Of a stretch of DNA of 15,270 nucleotides, positions 6,024 to 13,428 are shown piece after piece (positions within the stretch are counted from its first letter, which is position 1; each line of letters starts with the position of its first letter). The DNA lies in assembly GCA_035544575.1 (NCBI GenBank), contig DATKEC010000114.1, positions 1-15,270 of the forward strand. Reading direction: 5' to 3'. Under the pieces are notes generated by a model. The model had not been told where the DNA came from. It saw only the letters and a list, made by a program, of their open reading frames with translations, and did not search any database. The DNA is from DATHWB01 sp035544575. Lineage in GTDB: Bacteria > Actinomycetota > Acidimicrobiia > Spongiisociales > ZC4RG35. Made by a program: the position numbers and the translations under genes.

Positions 6024-7496
6024 GTGACATACGGCCGGCCGCCTCTCGAAAGAATCGATGTGCGTTCATTGGAGCGCATCGAAGTTTGCCCGCCATCGCG
6101 AGGGTCGGGCAGCCGCACACCTTCCCTCTCGCTCGATCGGTGGAAGGCGGTGCGGGAGGCCACGGTGCAATGGCATCAGCTCGGCACTCCCACGGATCCC
6201 GCCGAGATCGGACAGATCGAGAGTGACTTCTTCGATGGGTGGGATCCCGTCCAGCGTCGGGTGCTCAGCGATCTGTTCGCCGCGTACCGTCGGTTGTTCC
6301 CGCCCGAAGCCACAGATGTCGACCTCGACCCGGTCTCCGGCTCGGTCATTCACGAACCCACCAACCGCTCGATCAGCGTGGCAGTACAGGTGGAGGTGCG
6401 GACCAGGGGCGAGACCCAGGCGCTTCGGATCAAGACAGGCCGGGCGGTGACGACCGAGGTCGAGGCTGCGGCCTTCTACCAATCCGACGAGACCCGGACG
6501 CTGGTCGACCTGCGGTTGGCGGCCGACGACGTCGTGACAGTCCCAAAGCCGCCGGACGCCCAGGGAATCGTCGACGACGTCGCCCTCCGCTGGGATCGCG
6601 CTCAGGCCGCCCCCCGGCGGGGCCGCGTTGGCGGCTCTCACTGTCATGGGTGCTCCCGGCCTGCCCGCTGTGGCCAGTACCCGGTGGTGGGGGAGGGAAC
6701 GGTGAACAGCGGAACCCGGACCCTCCTGGTCTCGAAGACGCGGCTCGCCGACTTCCACCGCTGTGTGCGGTCCGCCGCCTGGCCGGCGGCATACGGAATT
6801 CCCCGCGACGACGGCGACGAGGACGACCTGGACTCGACGTATCTCGTCGTCGGCAACCAGTTTCATGCAACGGTGGCTGCGGCCCTGCTGTCCGATGATC
6901 CTGGGGGGCTGTACGAGGCGTCCTACGGAACGGTCTCGCCGTCGGAGGTCGATGACCTGCGTTGGCTCTTCGATCAACACGAAGCCGTGTGGGCCACAGA
7001 CGAACCGCCAGTCACCGTCAGCCGCACCGAGTACCAGTTGGGAGTCACCTTCGTCGTGAACGGAGCGGCGCTGGATCGTCGGGACCGTCTGGTTTCTGCT
7101 CCGGTGGCCGTGACGTTCATGGCTGCGACCGATGTCAACGGATGGGAGGGTGAGCGCGTCGCTGCGGTCGTCGAACACCGAACGGGCAGCGCATCGGTCG
7201 CTCTTCCGTACGAGGCGGATCTCTACGCCGTGTCCGCGTCCGGGGCCTTGGCGGCGCTCGGGCGTGACGCCGATGGGGTCGCGGTTCACTTCCATCACCT
7301 GCGCGCCGACCCCGCCAACTGTGACAGGGAGTTCTACCCGCCGGCGAGGATCGCCGAGGCTGCGGCTCGTCTGCGCGCTGTGGCCGAGACGATCGCCGGG
7401 CTCCACCCCGCCGATGCGTTGTCCCCACCGCACACCGTGGGACCGTGGTGTGATTGGTGCCAGTGGGCCAGGCGGTGCGTTCCGTTCCGGTCGTGA
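6024..7496 (+). CDS. Double-module Fe-S PD-(D/E)XK nuclease-like protein (AddB/Cas4-type), active site degenerate
   Basis: Counted from GTG 6024 this protein has 490 residues and two tandem modules. Module 2 (about 233-490) looks like a PDDEXK_1 domain: TLLVSKTRLADFHRC at the front (C247), GNQFHA (277-282), GAALDRRD (347-354), EHRTG (384-388) and the cysteine cluster C476-x2-C479-x5-C485. One early cysteine plus C-x2-C-x5-C is the 4Fe-4S arrangement of AddB, Cas4 and related nucleases. The usual DYKTG motif reads EHRTG, so the catalytic lysine is arginine. Module 1 (about 10-220) repeats the plan more loosely: C22, RIKTGR (135-140) with the lysine but not the acidic partner, and C207-x2-C210-x5-C216. 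It may bind DNA without cutting it, or cut weakly. A zinc peptidase gene follows after 37 bp. No helicase gene is present. Confidence 0.68.
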   Translation: MTYGRPPLERIDVRSLERIEVCPPSRGSGSRTPSLSLDRWKAVREATVQWHQLGTPTDPAEIGQIESDFFDGWDPVQRRVLSDLFAAYRRLFPPEATDVDLDPVSGSVIHEPTNRSISVAVQVEVRTRGETQALRIKTGRAVTTEVEAAAFYQSDETRTLVDLRLAADDVVTVPKPPDAQGIVDDVALRWDRAQAAPRRGRVGGSHCHGCSRPARCGQYPVVGEGTVNSGTRTLLVSKTRLADFHRCVRSAAWPAAYGIPRDDGDEDDLDSTYLVVGNQFHATVAAALLSDDPGGLYEASYGTVSPSEVDDLRWLFDQHEAVWATDEPPVTVSRTEYQLGVTFVVNGAALDRRDRLVSAPVAVTFMAATDVNGWEGERVAAVVEHRTGSASVALPYEADLYAVSASGALAALGRDADGVAVHFHHLRADPANCDREFYPPARIAEAAARLRAVAETIAGLHPADALSPPHTVGPWCDWCQWARRCVPFRS

Positions 7497-7515
7497 GCGT
7501 GCGGTGCCATCATGG

Positions 7516-7529
7516 CCCCCGAAAGGGGG
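7516..7529 (+). promoter_or_regulatory. C5-GAAA-G5 hairpin containing the ribosome-binding site of the metallopeptidase gene
   Basis: CCCCC (7516-7520), GAAA (7521-7524) and GGGGG (7525-7529) form a perfect five-pair GC hairpin closed by a GNRA tetraloop. The purine run AAAGGGGGT that should serve as Shine-Dalgarno for the GTG at 7534 forms the loop and 3' arm. Folding would therefore hide the ribosome-binding site. No U-tract follows, so it is not a standard terminator. Confidence 0.6.
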
Positions 7530-7533
7530 TGCC

Positions 7534-8436
7534 GTGGCCCGATACCGGAAGCCCACCCAACGAAGCGACTCGATCCAGGACCGTCGAGGATCACCAGGAC
7601 GACGCGCGATGGGAGTGGGAGGCGGCGGACTCGCACTCGTCGTCGCCATCCTATTCGCAGTGTTCGGAGGGGGCGGCGAGATGGGCGACCTGACAAACGT
7701 CCTCGAGGGGCTCCAGCCGACCCAGACGGGGAGCGTCGAAGCCTCGCCCTTGCCCCGTGAGGCGGACCCCGACGCCGACCTCGTCGACTTTCTGTCGGTG
7801 GTACTCGACGACAACCAGCTGTTCTGGGATGGCGTCTTCGAATCTTCCGGACTCGAGTATCGCTACGCAGACCTCGTGCTCTTCGACGGGTTCACCGAGT
7901 CGGGATGCGGCGGCGCCGACGAGAGATACGGGCCGCACTACTGCCCGCTCGACGAGAACGTCTACATCGAGTTGGGGTTCTTCCGCGAGCTCCAATCTCG
8001 TTTTGGGGTGTCCGGTGATCTGGCACCCGCCTACGTGCTTTCCCACGAGATTGCGCACCACGTCCAGACGGTGTTGGGCATCAACGGCGAAGTGAGGGAG
8101 CAGCAACAAGCCGATCCGTCGATCGCGAACGACCTGTCGATTCGCATGGAGTTGCAGGCCGACTGCTTTGCCGGTGTCTGGGCGTCGACGATCTACGTCG
8201 ACACCACCGAAACTCTCGAAGGCGGTCGGGTCCTCGAGTTGGATCCCGGCGAGATCCGAGACGCGATGGACGCGGCCGCAGCGGTGGGCGACGACCGAAT
8301 TCAAGAGGCCGCCACGGGACGCACTGATCCCGAATCCTGGACACACGGCTCCTCCGAGCAGCGCGAAAGGTGGTTCCGAACGGGTTACGAAACAGGTGAT
8401 CCGACCCGATGCGACACCTTCTCGGGCAATCCGTGA
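7534..8436 (+). CDS. Neutral zinc metallopeptidase, YpfJ family
   Basis: This 300-aa protein matches the putative neutral zinc metallopeptidase family (YpfJ type) in length and layout. It has a short basic N-terminus with DRRG at 16-19, a glycine-rich stretch, one hydrophobic anchor (about 32-46) and then the peptidase domain. The zinc motif is H171-E172-IA-H175. The downstream ELQADCFAGVWA (207-218) supplies the family's third-ligand region. Cysteines at C125, C137, C211 and C293 may form disulfides outside the membrane. The substrate is unknown. GTG 7534 is chosen because AAAGGGGGT ends three bases before it and the protein then starts as family members do, although the frame is open further upstream. 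It lies 37 bp after the nuclease-like gene and is probably co-transcribed. Confidence 0.9.
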   Translation: MARYRKPTQRSDSIQDRRGSPGRRAMGVGGGGLALVVAILFAVFGGGGEMGDLTNVLEGLQPTQTGSVEASPLPREADPDADLVDFLSVVLDDNQLFWDGVFESSGLEYRYADLVLFDGFTESGCGGADERYGPHYCPLDENVYIELGFFRELQSRFGVSGDLAPAYVLSHEIAHHVQTVLGINGEVREQQQADPSIANDLSIRMELQADCFAGVWASTIYVDTTETLEGGRVLELDPGEIRDAMDAAAAVGDDRIQEAATGRTDPESWTHGSSEQRERWFRTGYETGDPTRCDTFSGNP

Positions 8437-8467
8437 CGAATCTCGGTCGCCGAGGTCTCCGAACCCG

Positions 8468-8497
8468 TCGACAATGACCGCCACCGCCTCGTTAGGT
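8468..8497 (+). promoter_or_regulatory. Candidate promoter for the anti-sigma factor gene
   Basis: TCGACA (8468-8473) and TTAGGT (8492-8497) are separated by 18 bases. They resemble a -35/-10 pair and would give a leader of about 12 bases containing GGGAG ahead of the ATG at 8516. Both hexamers are imperfect. Confidence 0.3.
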
Positions 8498-8515
8498 GAG
8501 CGATGGGAGAACCCC

Positions 8516-9169
8516 ATGGATGAGATCCACGAGATGACTGCGCTCTACATCGTCGACGCCCTCGATGACCTCGAACGCCGCCGCTATGAACAACACCTCG
8601 ACGATTGCGCCAACTGTCAGGCGGAGCTGATCGAACTCGGCCATGGCCTCGAGGCGGACGTCTCGAACTCGACCGAGTCGGCCTCCGAGGCGCTGAAAGA
8701 AGCAGTGTTGGCCGGAACCGATGACACCCCCGCCGTTTCCCGGCGTTTCGCCGGACTCGCCGTCGGATTGACTGCCGCCGTTGCGGCGTTGTCGGTGGTG
8801 GTGGCAGTGGCGATGAGCGGCGAGCCCGACCTCGTGGAGCAGATCCACGGCGCGGACGACGTGGTTGTCATCGATGTGGAAGGCTCGCCGTTCACGAACA
8901 CTCAGGTCGTGTACTCCCGCGAGGTGGGACGTGTGATCTTCGTCGCAGATGATCTACCCGAACCCGGGACTGATCGCACGTATCAGCTGTGGCTGATCGA
9001 TGACGGCACCGCGCGCTCGGCGGGGACATTCCTACCGGAGGATGGCCATGCCACGGTGGTCCTCGAGGGCACGGCCGAGACCGGTGCGATCGTCGGTCTC
9101 ACCGTGGAGCCGGCTGACGGGTCCAATCAACCCACCGGCGAAGCGCTCGTTGCTCAGCCGTTGGGGTGA
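8516..9169 (+). CDS. RskA-type zinc-binding anti-sigma factor
   Basis: This 217-aa protein has an N-terminal anti-sigma zinc domain: H5 and the HLDDCANC segment with H27, C31 and C34, preceded by YIVDALDDLERRRYEQ, the usual helix of this family. One transmembrane helix spans about 79-100. The outer part has the RskA C-terminal signatures YQLWLIDDGTARSAGTF (156-172) and GLTVEPADGSNQPTG (194-208). Such proteins hold an ECF sigma factor at the membrane until proteolysis releases it. GGGAG six bases before the ATG supports the start. Unlike most members, no sigma-factor gene is adjacent: upstream is a zinc peptidase, and downstream is a convergent DUF983 gene. It may control a sigma factor encoded elsewhere. 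Confidence 0.9.
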   Translation: MDEIHEMTALYIVDALDDLERRRYEQHLDDCANCQAELIELGHGLEADVSNSTESASEALKEAVLAGTDDTPAVSRRFAGLAVGLTAAVAALSVVVAVAMSGEPDLVEQIHGADDVVVIDVEGSPFTNTQVVYSREVGRVIFVADDLPEPGTDRTYQLWLIDDGTARSAGTFLPEDGHATVVLEGTAETGAIVGLTVEPADGSNQPTGEALVAQPLG

Positions 9170-9180
9170 CCGCCGCCGGC

Positions 9181-9558
9181 TCAGACACCGTCGTTCTCCT
9201 CGACCGGGTGGTATGACATTTCGATCGCCATCCAGACGGTGCGCGAGAACGGATGGAAGAGGACGGGCGTGAGTCCAGCGACGGCGACGGTGGCGATGAA
9301 GAGGCCGGTCCAGGCCACGTCCGGCCAGAACACGACGATGCCGCCGACGAGGACGAACAGCAGCAGGCCGAAGGTGACGATGGTGTTGATGATCATCGAG
9401 CCCACCCAGTACCCCTGCTCGCGTTCGAACCGCAGCCCGCAGGTTGGACAGCGGACGTGGAGTTCGCCAAAACTCCGGAAGATCCCGGCCCCGCCGCAAC
9501 GTGGGCAGCGCTTGCGCAGTGCGCGCCCCAACATCGTCGAGAATCCCGGCCGCTCCAT
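9181..9558 (-). CDS. DUF983 family small membrane protein with zinc ribbon
   Basis: This 125-aa protein has two CxxC pairs, RCPRCG (C18, C21) and RCPTCG (C37, C40), about 16 residues apart, forming a zinc ribbon, then two hydrophobic helices (about 53-77 and 83-103). This is the layout of DUF983, a family of unknown function often found in alpha-proteobacteria and actinobacteria. The frame stays open far upstream, but the ATG at 9558 gives the family length and places the gene back-to-back with pdxH, with only 39 bp between the start codons. The gene is convergent with the anti-sigma factor, leaving 11 bp between stops. A TAGCCT box (9572-9567) eight bases before the ATG could again give a leaderless transcript. 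Confidence 0.82.
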   Translation of the reverse strand: MERPGFSTMLGRALRKRCPRCGGAGIFRSFGELHVRCPTCGLRFEREQGYWVGSMIINTIVTFGLLLFVLVGGIVVFWPDVAWTGLFIATVAVAGLTPVLFHPFSRTVWMAIEMSYHPVEENDGV

Positions 9559-9585
9559 CGAAAGCGAGGCTAGATGTGATGCTCG

Positions 9586-9591
9586 TATTCT
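9586..9591 (+). promoter_or_regulatory. Candidate -10 box of a leaderless promoter for pdxH
   Basis: TATTCT is followed by six bases and then GTG at 9598, with no Shine-Dalgarno. The divergent DUF983 gene starts at 9558, so both promoters must overlap within about 40 bp. No -35 hexamer is clear. Confidence 0.45.
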
Positions 9592-9597
9592 CTCGTC

Positions 9598-10224
9598 GTG
9601 ATCGAAGACGCCCTCGGCCGCCGCATCCAATACGAGACCACCGGGATCGACGTTGCCGATGTGGATCCCGATCCCTTCGTCCAGTTCGAGCGATGGTTCG
9701 CTGAGGCCGCGGCAGACATCGTCGAAGCCAATGCGATGGTTCTCTCGACAGCCGGGCCACTGGGACCGTCGAGCCGCGCCGTGCTCCTGCGGGAGATCCA
9801 CGAGGGCCAGTTCGTCTTCTACACAAACCGGTCGTCACGCAAAGGTCAGGACATTGGTTCCGACCCCAGGGTCACCTTGCTGTTTCCCTGGTTCAGTCTC
9901 CACCGGCAGATACGGATCGACGGATCCGCCGCACCGGTACCTGACGCGATGAGTGACGCCTACTTCGCCTCGCGGCCCGTCGAATCCCAGGCCGGGGCGG
10001 TGGCGTCGCCACAGAGCCAGCCCATCCCGTCGCGGGAGTGGCTGGAGAACCGATTCGTCTCGGCGCTGGAGGCAGGTTCGATCGAGCGGCCGGAGGATTG
10101 GGGCGGTTACGGCGTGACACCGACCATCTTCGAGTTCTGGCAGGGACGCGCCGGGCGCCTCCACGACCGGATCCGCTACACCCGAAGCGATACAGGCTGG
10201 ATTCGGGATCGTCTGGCGCCGTGA
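9598..10224 (+). CDS. pdxH: Pyridoxamine 5'-phosphate oxidase
   Basis: This 208-aa FMN enzyme oxidises pyridoxine or pyridoxamine 5'-phosphate to pyridoxal 5'-phosphate, the last step of vitamin B6 salvage. The family motifs are all present: PSSRAVLL (57-64), FVFYTNRSSRKG (72-83) for FMN phosphate, RQIRIDGS (103-110), YFASRPVESQAGAVASPQS (122-140), DWGGYGVTP (167-175), EFWQGRAGRLHDR (179-191) including the RLHDR substrate-binding segment, and the terminal W-x3-RLAP. Length and ends match the family, so the gene is intact. The start is GTG at 9598, placed by the TATTCT box six bases earlier. The TGA stop overlaps the GTG of the next gene by four bases, making it the first gene of the pdxH-MBL-rph-rdgB operon. 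Confidence 0.96.
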   Translation: MIEDALGRRIQYETTGIDVADVDPDPFVQFERWFAEAAADIVEANAMVLSTAGPLGPSSRAVLLREIHEGQFVFYTNRSSRKGQDIGSDPRVTLLFPWFSLHRQIRIDGSAAPVPDAMSDAYFASRPVESQAGAVASPQSQPIPSREWLENRFVSALEAGSIERPEDWGGYGVTPTIFEFWQGRAGRLHDRIRYTRSDTGWIRDRLAP

Positions 10225-10967
10225 CGCTCCGGCTCCACGTCCTCGGATCGACCGGAAGCTGGCCGGCGCCCAACTCGCCGTCCTCCGGCTACGTGGTGTC
10301 GAATGAGGACACCCGCATCATCCTCGACCTCGGTTTCGGAACCATGCCGCGCCTGACCGAACCGCTGAACGTCGATGCCATCGTCATCTCGCATCGCCAC
10401 CCCGACCATTGCGCCGACGTCCTGGCGTTGTATCACCTCTGGGCGTACGGCGAAAAGCGGAAGGTGGGCGTTCCGCTCGTCGCCCCACAGTCGACGCTCA
10501 ACTCGCTGGCCGCCTTCGTCGAAGCTCGGTCGGGAAATCGCTTCTGGGAGGTCTTCATCGCCGACCCCGTCCGACACAGCGACACCCGCCGTGTCGGCAC
10601 GATGCACCTGGAGTTCTTCGCCGTCGATCATTCCGTGGCATCGGTGTCAGTGCGTGTCGTCTCCGAGGGGCGGTCGCTCTTCTATACCGGTGACACCGGA
10701 ACCGCTGGTCGATGGTGGGACCAAGTCGGGAGGTCGGACTTGGTGCTGGCCGAAGCGTCATGGCAGGGAGACGGCGACAACGGCGACTACACCCAGCACC
10801 TCACCGCCACCGAGGCGGGGATGATCGCCTCCGACATCGGGGCCGACCGGCTGATCGTCACCCACCTGAAGCCCGGGCTCGATCCGGTACGGTCTGTCAC
10901 CGAAGCGAAGACGACCTTCCACGGCCCGGTGTCGCATGCCGACCCGGGGCTCACGATCGAGGTGTGA
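10221..10967 (+). CDS. Metallo-beta-lactamase-fold hydrolase, Rv1339-like (possible cyclic-nucleotide phosphodiesterase)
   Basis: This 248-aa protein carries the full set of metal ligands of the MBL fold: HRHPDH (58-63), H137 in VDHS, D158 in YTGDTG and H215 in THLKPG, plus HLTATEAG (193-200). The order fits the RNase Z/phosphodiesterase branch. In mycobacteria the gene directly upstream of rphA is Rv1339, reported as an atypical class II cAMP phosphodiesterase. The same neighbour order here (MBL, rph, rdgB) suggests an orthologue, though activity on cAMP is inferred from position and family only. The GTG at 10221 overlaps the pdxH stop by four bases and fits where homology begins (LRLHVLGSTGS); the frame is open further upstream but overlaps pdxH. 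Confidence 0.85.
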   Translation: MTLRLHVLGSTGSWPAPNSPSSGYVVSNEDTRIILDLGFGTMPRLTEPLNVDAIVISHRHPDHCADVLALYHLWAYGEKRKVGVPLVAPQSTLNSLAAFVEARSGNRFWEVFIADPVRHSDTRRVGTMHLEFFAVDHSVASVSVRVVSEGRSLFYTGDTGTAGRWWDQVGRSDLVLAEASWQGDGDNGDYTQHLTATEAGMIASDIGADRLIVTHLKPGLDPVRSVTEAKTTFHGPVSHADPGLTIEV

Positions 10968-10968
10968 C

Positions 10969-11670
10969 ATGCGCGAACGCGCCCCAGACGAACTCCGCCC
11001 GCTCCGGCTGCATGTCGGCTACACAGACGCCACCCCCGGATCGGTCTTGATCGAGATGGGACGCACCCGCGTGTTGTGCACCGCTTCGATCGACACCGAC
11101 ATGCCGCGTTGGATGCGCGACAGCGGTAACGGTTGGGTCACTGCCGAGTACGCGATGCTGCCCGGTTCGAGTTCCGAACGCATCCGTCGTGACTCCTACA
11201 CCAAGGGACGCCAGCAGGAGATCAGCCGCCTGATCGGACGAGCGCTTCGGTCCATCGTCAGCCTCGACAAGATGCCGAACGTGATGGTGCGGGTGGATTG
11301 CGACGTCATTCAGGCAGACGGCGGCACCCGAACGGCGGCCGTGACCGGCGCCTGGGTGGCGATGCACGAAGCCCTCGAATGGGCTCTCGCGCAAAACCTG
11401 GTCGTGCGGAATCCGATCCGTGACCAGGTGGCCGCAACCTCCGTGGGCATCGTCGACGGCGAGATCCTTCTCGACCTCGAGTACGAATCCGATGCTTCGG
11501 CCCAGGTCGACCTGAACGTGGTGATGTCGGGTGAGGGCGGACTGGTCGAGGTGCAGGGCACCGCCGAAGGCGCGCCTTTCGACCGCGATCAACTCGACCG
11601 GATGCTCGACCTGGCGGCGGAAGGGATCCGTGAACTGGTGGACGCCCAGATACGAGCCACGACACCGTGA
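10969..11670 (+). CDS. rph: RNase PH, 3'-5' phosphorolytic exoribonuclease
   Basis: This 233-aa enzyme trims tRNA 3' ends with inorganic phosphate. Its diagnostic blocks are present: EYAMLPGSSSERIRRD (60-75), GRQQEISRLIGRALRS (80-95), VDCDVIQADGGTRTA (109-123), LDLEYESDASAQVDLNVV (168-185) with the candidate metal-binding acids D175 and D181, and EVQGTAEGAPF (194-204). Length is that of a normal RNase PH (about 235-245). The ATG at 10969 follows the MBL stop by a single base, so translation is probably coupled. The order MBL-rph-rdgB is conserved in actinobacteria. The enzyme forms a hexameric ring in characterised relatives. Confidence 0.97.
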   Translation: MRERAPDELRPLRLHVGYTDATPGSVLIEMGRTRVLCTASIDTDMPRWMRDSGNGWVTAEYAMLPGSSSERIRRDSYTKGRQQEISRLIGRALRSIVSLDKMPNVMVRVDCDVIQADGGTRTAAVTGAWVAMHEALEWALAQNLVVRNPIRDQVAATSVGIVDGEILLDLEYESDASAQVDLNVVMSGEGGLVEVQGTAEGAPFDRDQLDRMLDLAAEGIRELVDAQIRATTP

Positions 11671-12245
11671 GGTTCGAGCGGGCGGTCGTTGCCTCCAAGA
11701 ACCCGGACAAGATCGCCGAGGTCGAAGAGGTGCTGGCGGGGCTGGGGGTCGTGGGAGAGGTCGTGCGCGGGCTGGACTGGCCCGACGTCGACGAGACCGA
11801 GCCGACATTGCGCGGCAACGCCCTCCTCAAGGCGCGCGCGGTGGCCTTGACGACCGGGTTCGTTTCGATTGCCGATGACACCGGTCTCGAAGTCGACTCG
11901 CTCGGTGGTGCGCCTGGTGTGATGAGCGCTCGATATGCCGGACCCGAGGCATCGTATGAGGACAATGTCCGGAAGCTGCTCGCCGATCTCGGCGGACGAG
12001 ATGACCGAAGCGCGAGATTCCGCACCGTGATCGCCGTCGTAGACCCGGTCGGCCAGGAGTGGACCGCAGAAGGCGCAGTCGAGGGCCTGATCGTGCCAGA
12101 GCCGCGTGGCGTCTACGGGTTCGGCTACGACCCGGTGTTCGAGGTCGGAGGTCGGACGCTGGGCGAGATGACGACAGAGGAGAAGTCGTCGATCAGCCAC
12201 AGGGCACGCGCCCTGCGTGCCCTCGCGGAGTTGTTCACGGATTGA
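11667..12245 (+). CDS. rdgB: RdgB/HAM1 family dITP/XTP pyrophosphatase
   Basis: This 192-aa enzyme removes non-canonical purine nucleoside triphosphates (dITP, XTP, ITP), releasing pyrophosphate and protecting DNA and RNA from misincorporation. Motifs: ASKNPDKIAEVEEVL (9-23, the [ST]-x-N-x-x-K nucleotide motif), ADDTGLEVDSLGGAPGVMSARYAG (from 69) with the metal-binding acids D70 and D71, VYGFGYDPVF (149-158) and SHRARALRAL (177-186). Length is standard. The GTG at 11667 overlaps the rph TGA by four bases, fixing the start and making it the last gene of the pdxH operon. The next gene is convergent, with nine bases between the stop codons and no obvious terminator hairpin. Confidence 0.96.
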   Translation: MRFERAVVASKNPDKIAEVEEVLAGLGVVGEVVRGLDWPDVDETEPTLRGNALLKARAVALTTGFVSIADDTGLEVDSLGGAPGVMSARYAGPEASYEDNVRKLLADLGGRDDRSARFRTVIAVVDPVGQEWTAEGAVEGLIVPEPRGVYGFGYDPVFEVGGRTLGEMTTEEKSSISHRARALRALAELFTD

Positions 12246-12254
12246 GCGGCACCT

Positions 12255-13421
12255 TCACTCCCGATTGGTCGAGGACGTGAAGAGGGTGTCGTACGCCAGG
12301 GCCCACGGCGGCCGAAGGAAACCAAGTGCCCGCACGTCCTCGAACCAGTGGGAGAACGGGGAGCGTTGCGAAAACGTCCCTCCGCCCAGCACCCTGGTCA
12401 ACCGCAGGAGGGCCATCTCTGCCAGGTCGGCGGCGGCCTGCTTGGCCCGGATGCCGGCTATGAGTGCGTCTTCCTGGTTTCCGGTCTCGATGGCGCGCAA
12501 GGCGCCCTCGTACGCCTGGGTCGCTACCCAGTGGTCGAGTTCGGCTCGGGACCATTCGACCTGCTCGTACGCCCGAAGCTGACCTGCCTTCCTGCCGAGC
12601 TGCCGGCTCGCTGTCGCGATCGCTTCGTCGAGCACGCCGAGAATCACGGCTGTGAACAGCGTGGAGACGAAGGGCCCGGCGGCGCGGGTGATGGGATCGA
12701 GTTCGCCGTTCCACGCCAATCGCACTGCGGGGGCCCCCTCGAGCCTCATGGCGTGGCTCTGCGTCGCCGCCATCCCCATACCGTCCCATTCGGCGGTCAA
12801 GATCAGACCGGCGCTGCCGTCCCACGGCCGGTTCTGCACATCGAGCACGAAGACCGTCGGGCTCGACTCACCATCGGGGATGGCGGTCGTCATCATCCGG
12901 TCCGTGACGCCGAGACCGCTCCCGAAGTGTTTGTCCCCCGTGACGGCGTAGGCGTTCCCGGCCAGGAACGGCGGGGTGTCGACGGGGGTGGCGATCGCCC
13001 GGGTACGGCCGATGTCGCCACCGCTGCCTGGCTCGGAGGTGATCGTTCCCCATTGCTCGCCTGCCGCAGCGCTGGCGAAAACGGCACGTCGCTGTTCCTC
13101 CCAGCCGGGTTGGGATTCGTCGGGAGATGCCAGCCAGAAGGCGAGGACGGCAGGATGCATCGACGACACCAGCGCCACCGACGGATCTGCCGAAGCGAGA
13201 CGCCGATAGATCTCGCACACGGTTCGGGCAGAAGACTCGAAGCCCTCCCAGAGGCCGCCGTGCTGGGATGGAACCGGGAGGAGCAGGAGGCCGGCGTCGC
13301 GGAGAAGCTCGAAGTCTTGGGGATCGAGGTGTCGCCGGGTTTGACGTTCGCTGCGGTCGGCGCCCCACATCGCAGCCAGTTCGTCGACGGATCGCTCGAC
13401 TGCGGTCACAGGTTTCGTCAT
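12255..13421 (-). CDS. Acyl-CoA dehydrogenase-fold flavoprotein, possibly a monooxygenase-type member
   Basis: This 388-aa protein has the three-part acyl-CoA dehydrogenase layout: a helical N-domain (about 1-120), a beta middle domain beginning with the FAD motif TSEPGSGGD (128-136), and a helical C-domain (about 245-388). The C-terminal end GGGTFSQRSPFSHWFEDVRALGFLRPPWALAYDTLF (346 on) lacks the usual dehydrogenase ending and looks more like the DszC/HpaB-type flavin monooxygenases built on the same fold. The substrate is unknown. The ATG at 13421 is chosen over the longer open frame because the upstream extension reads into tRNA-derived sequence and because TAGGGT lies seven bases before this ATG, suggesting a leaderless start. 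Confidence 0.82.
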   Translation of the reverse strand: MTKPVTAVERSVDELAAMWGADRSERQTRRHLDPQDFELLRDAGLLLLPVPSQHGGLWEGFESSARTVCEIYRRLASADPSVALVSSMHPAVLAFWLASPDESQPGWEEQRRAVFASAAAGEQWGTITSEPGSGGDIGRTRAIATPVDTPPFLAGNAYAVTGDKHFGSGLGVTDRMMTTAIPDGESSPTVFVLDVQNRPWDGSAGLILTAEWDGMGMAATQSHAMRLEGAPAVRLAWNGELDPITRAAGPFVSTLFTAVILGVLDEAIATASRQLGRKAGQLRAYEQVEWSRAELDHWVATQAYEGALRAIETGNQEDALIAGIRAKQAAADLAEMALLRLTRVLGGGTFSQRSPFSHWFEDVRALGFLRPPWALAYDTLFTSSTNRE

Positions 13422-13428
13422 GCGCGGG

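Noticed and set aside
6066..7814. Long open frame on the minus strand (582 codons) opposite the nuclease-like gene
   Set aside because: It is rich in Arg, Pro and Gly with no domain pattern and lies fully antisense to a frame with clear cysteine motifs. GC-rich DNA often leaves such frames open.
6024..9169. Possible defence island: nuclease-like protein, metallopeptidase and anti-sigma factor in a row
   Set aside because: The nuclease fold has altered catalytic residues, and there is no helicase, ATPase, Cas gene, toxin or restriction partner. The peptidase and anti-sigma genes are common housekeeping or envelope genes.
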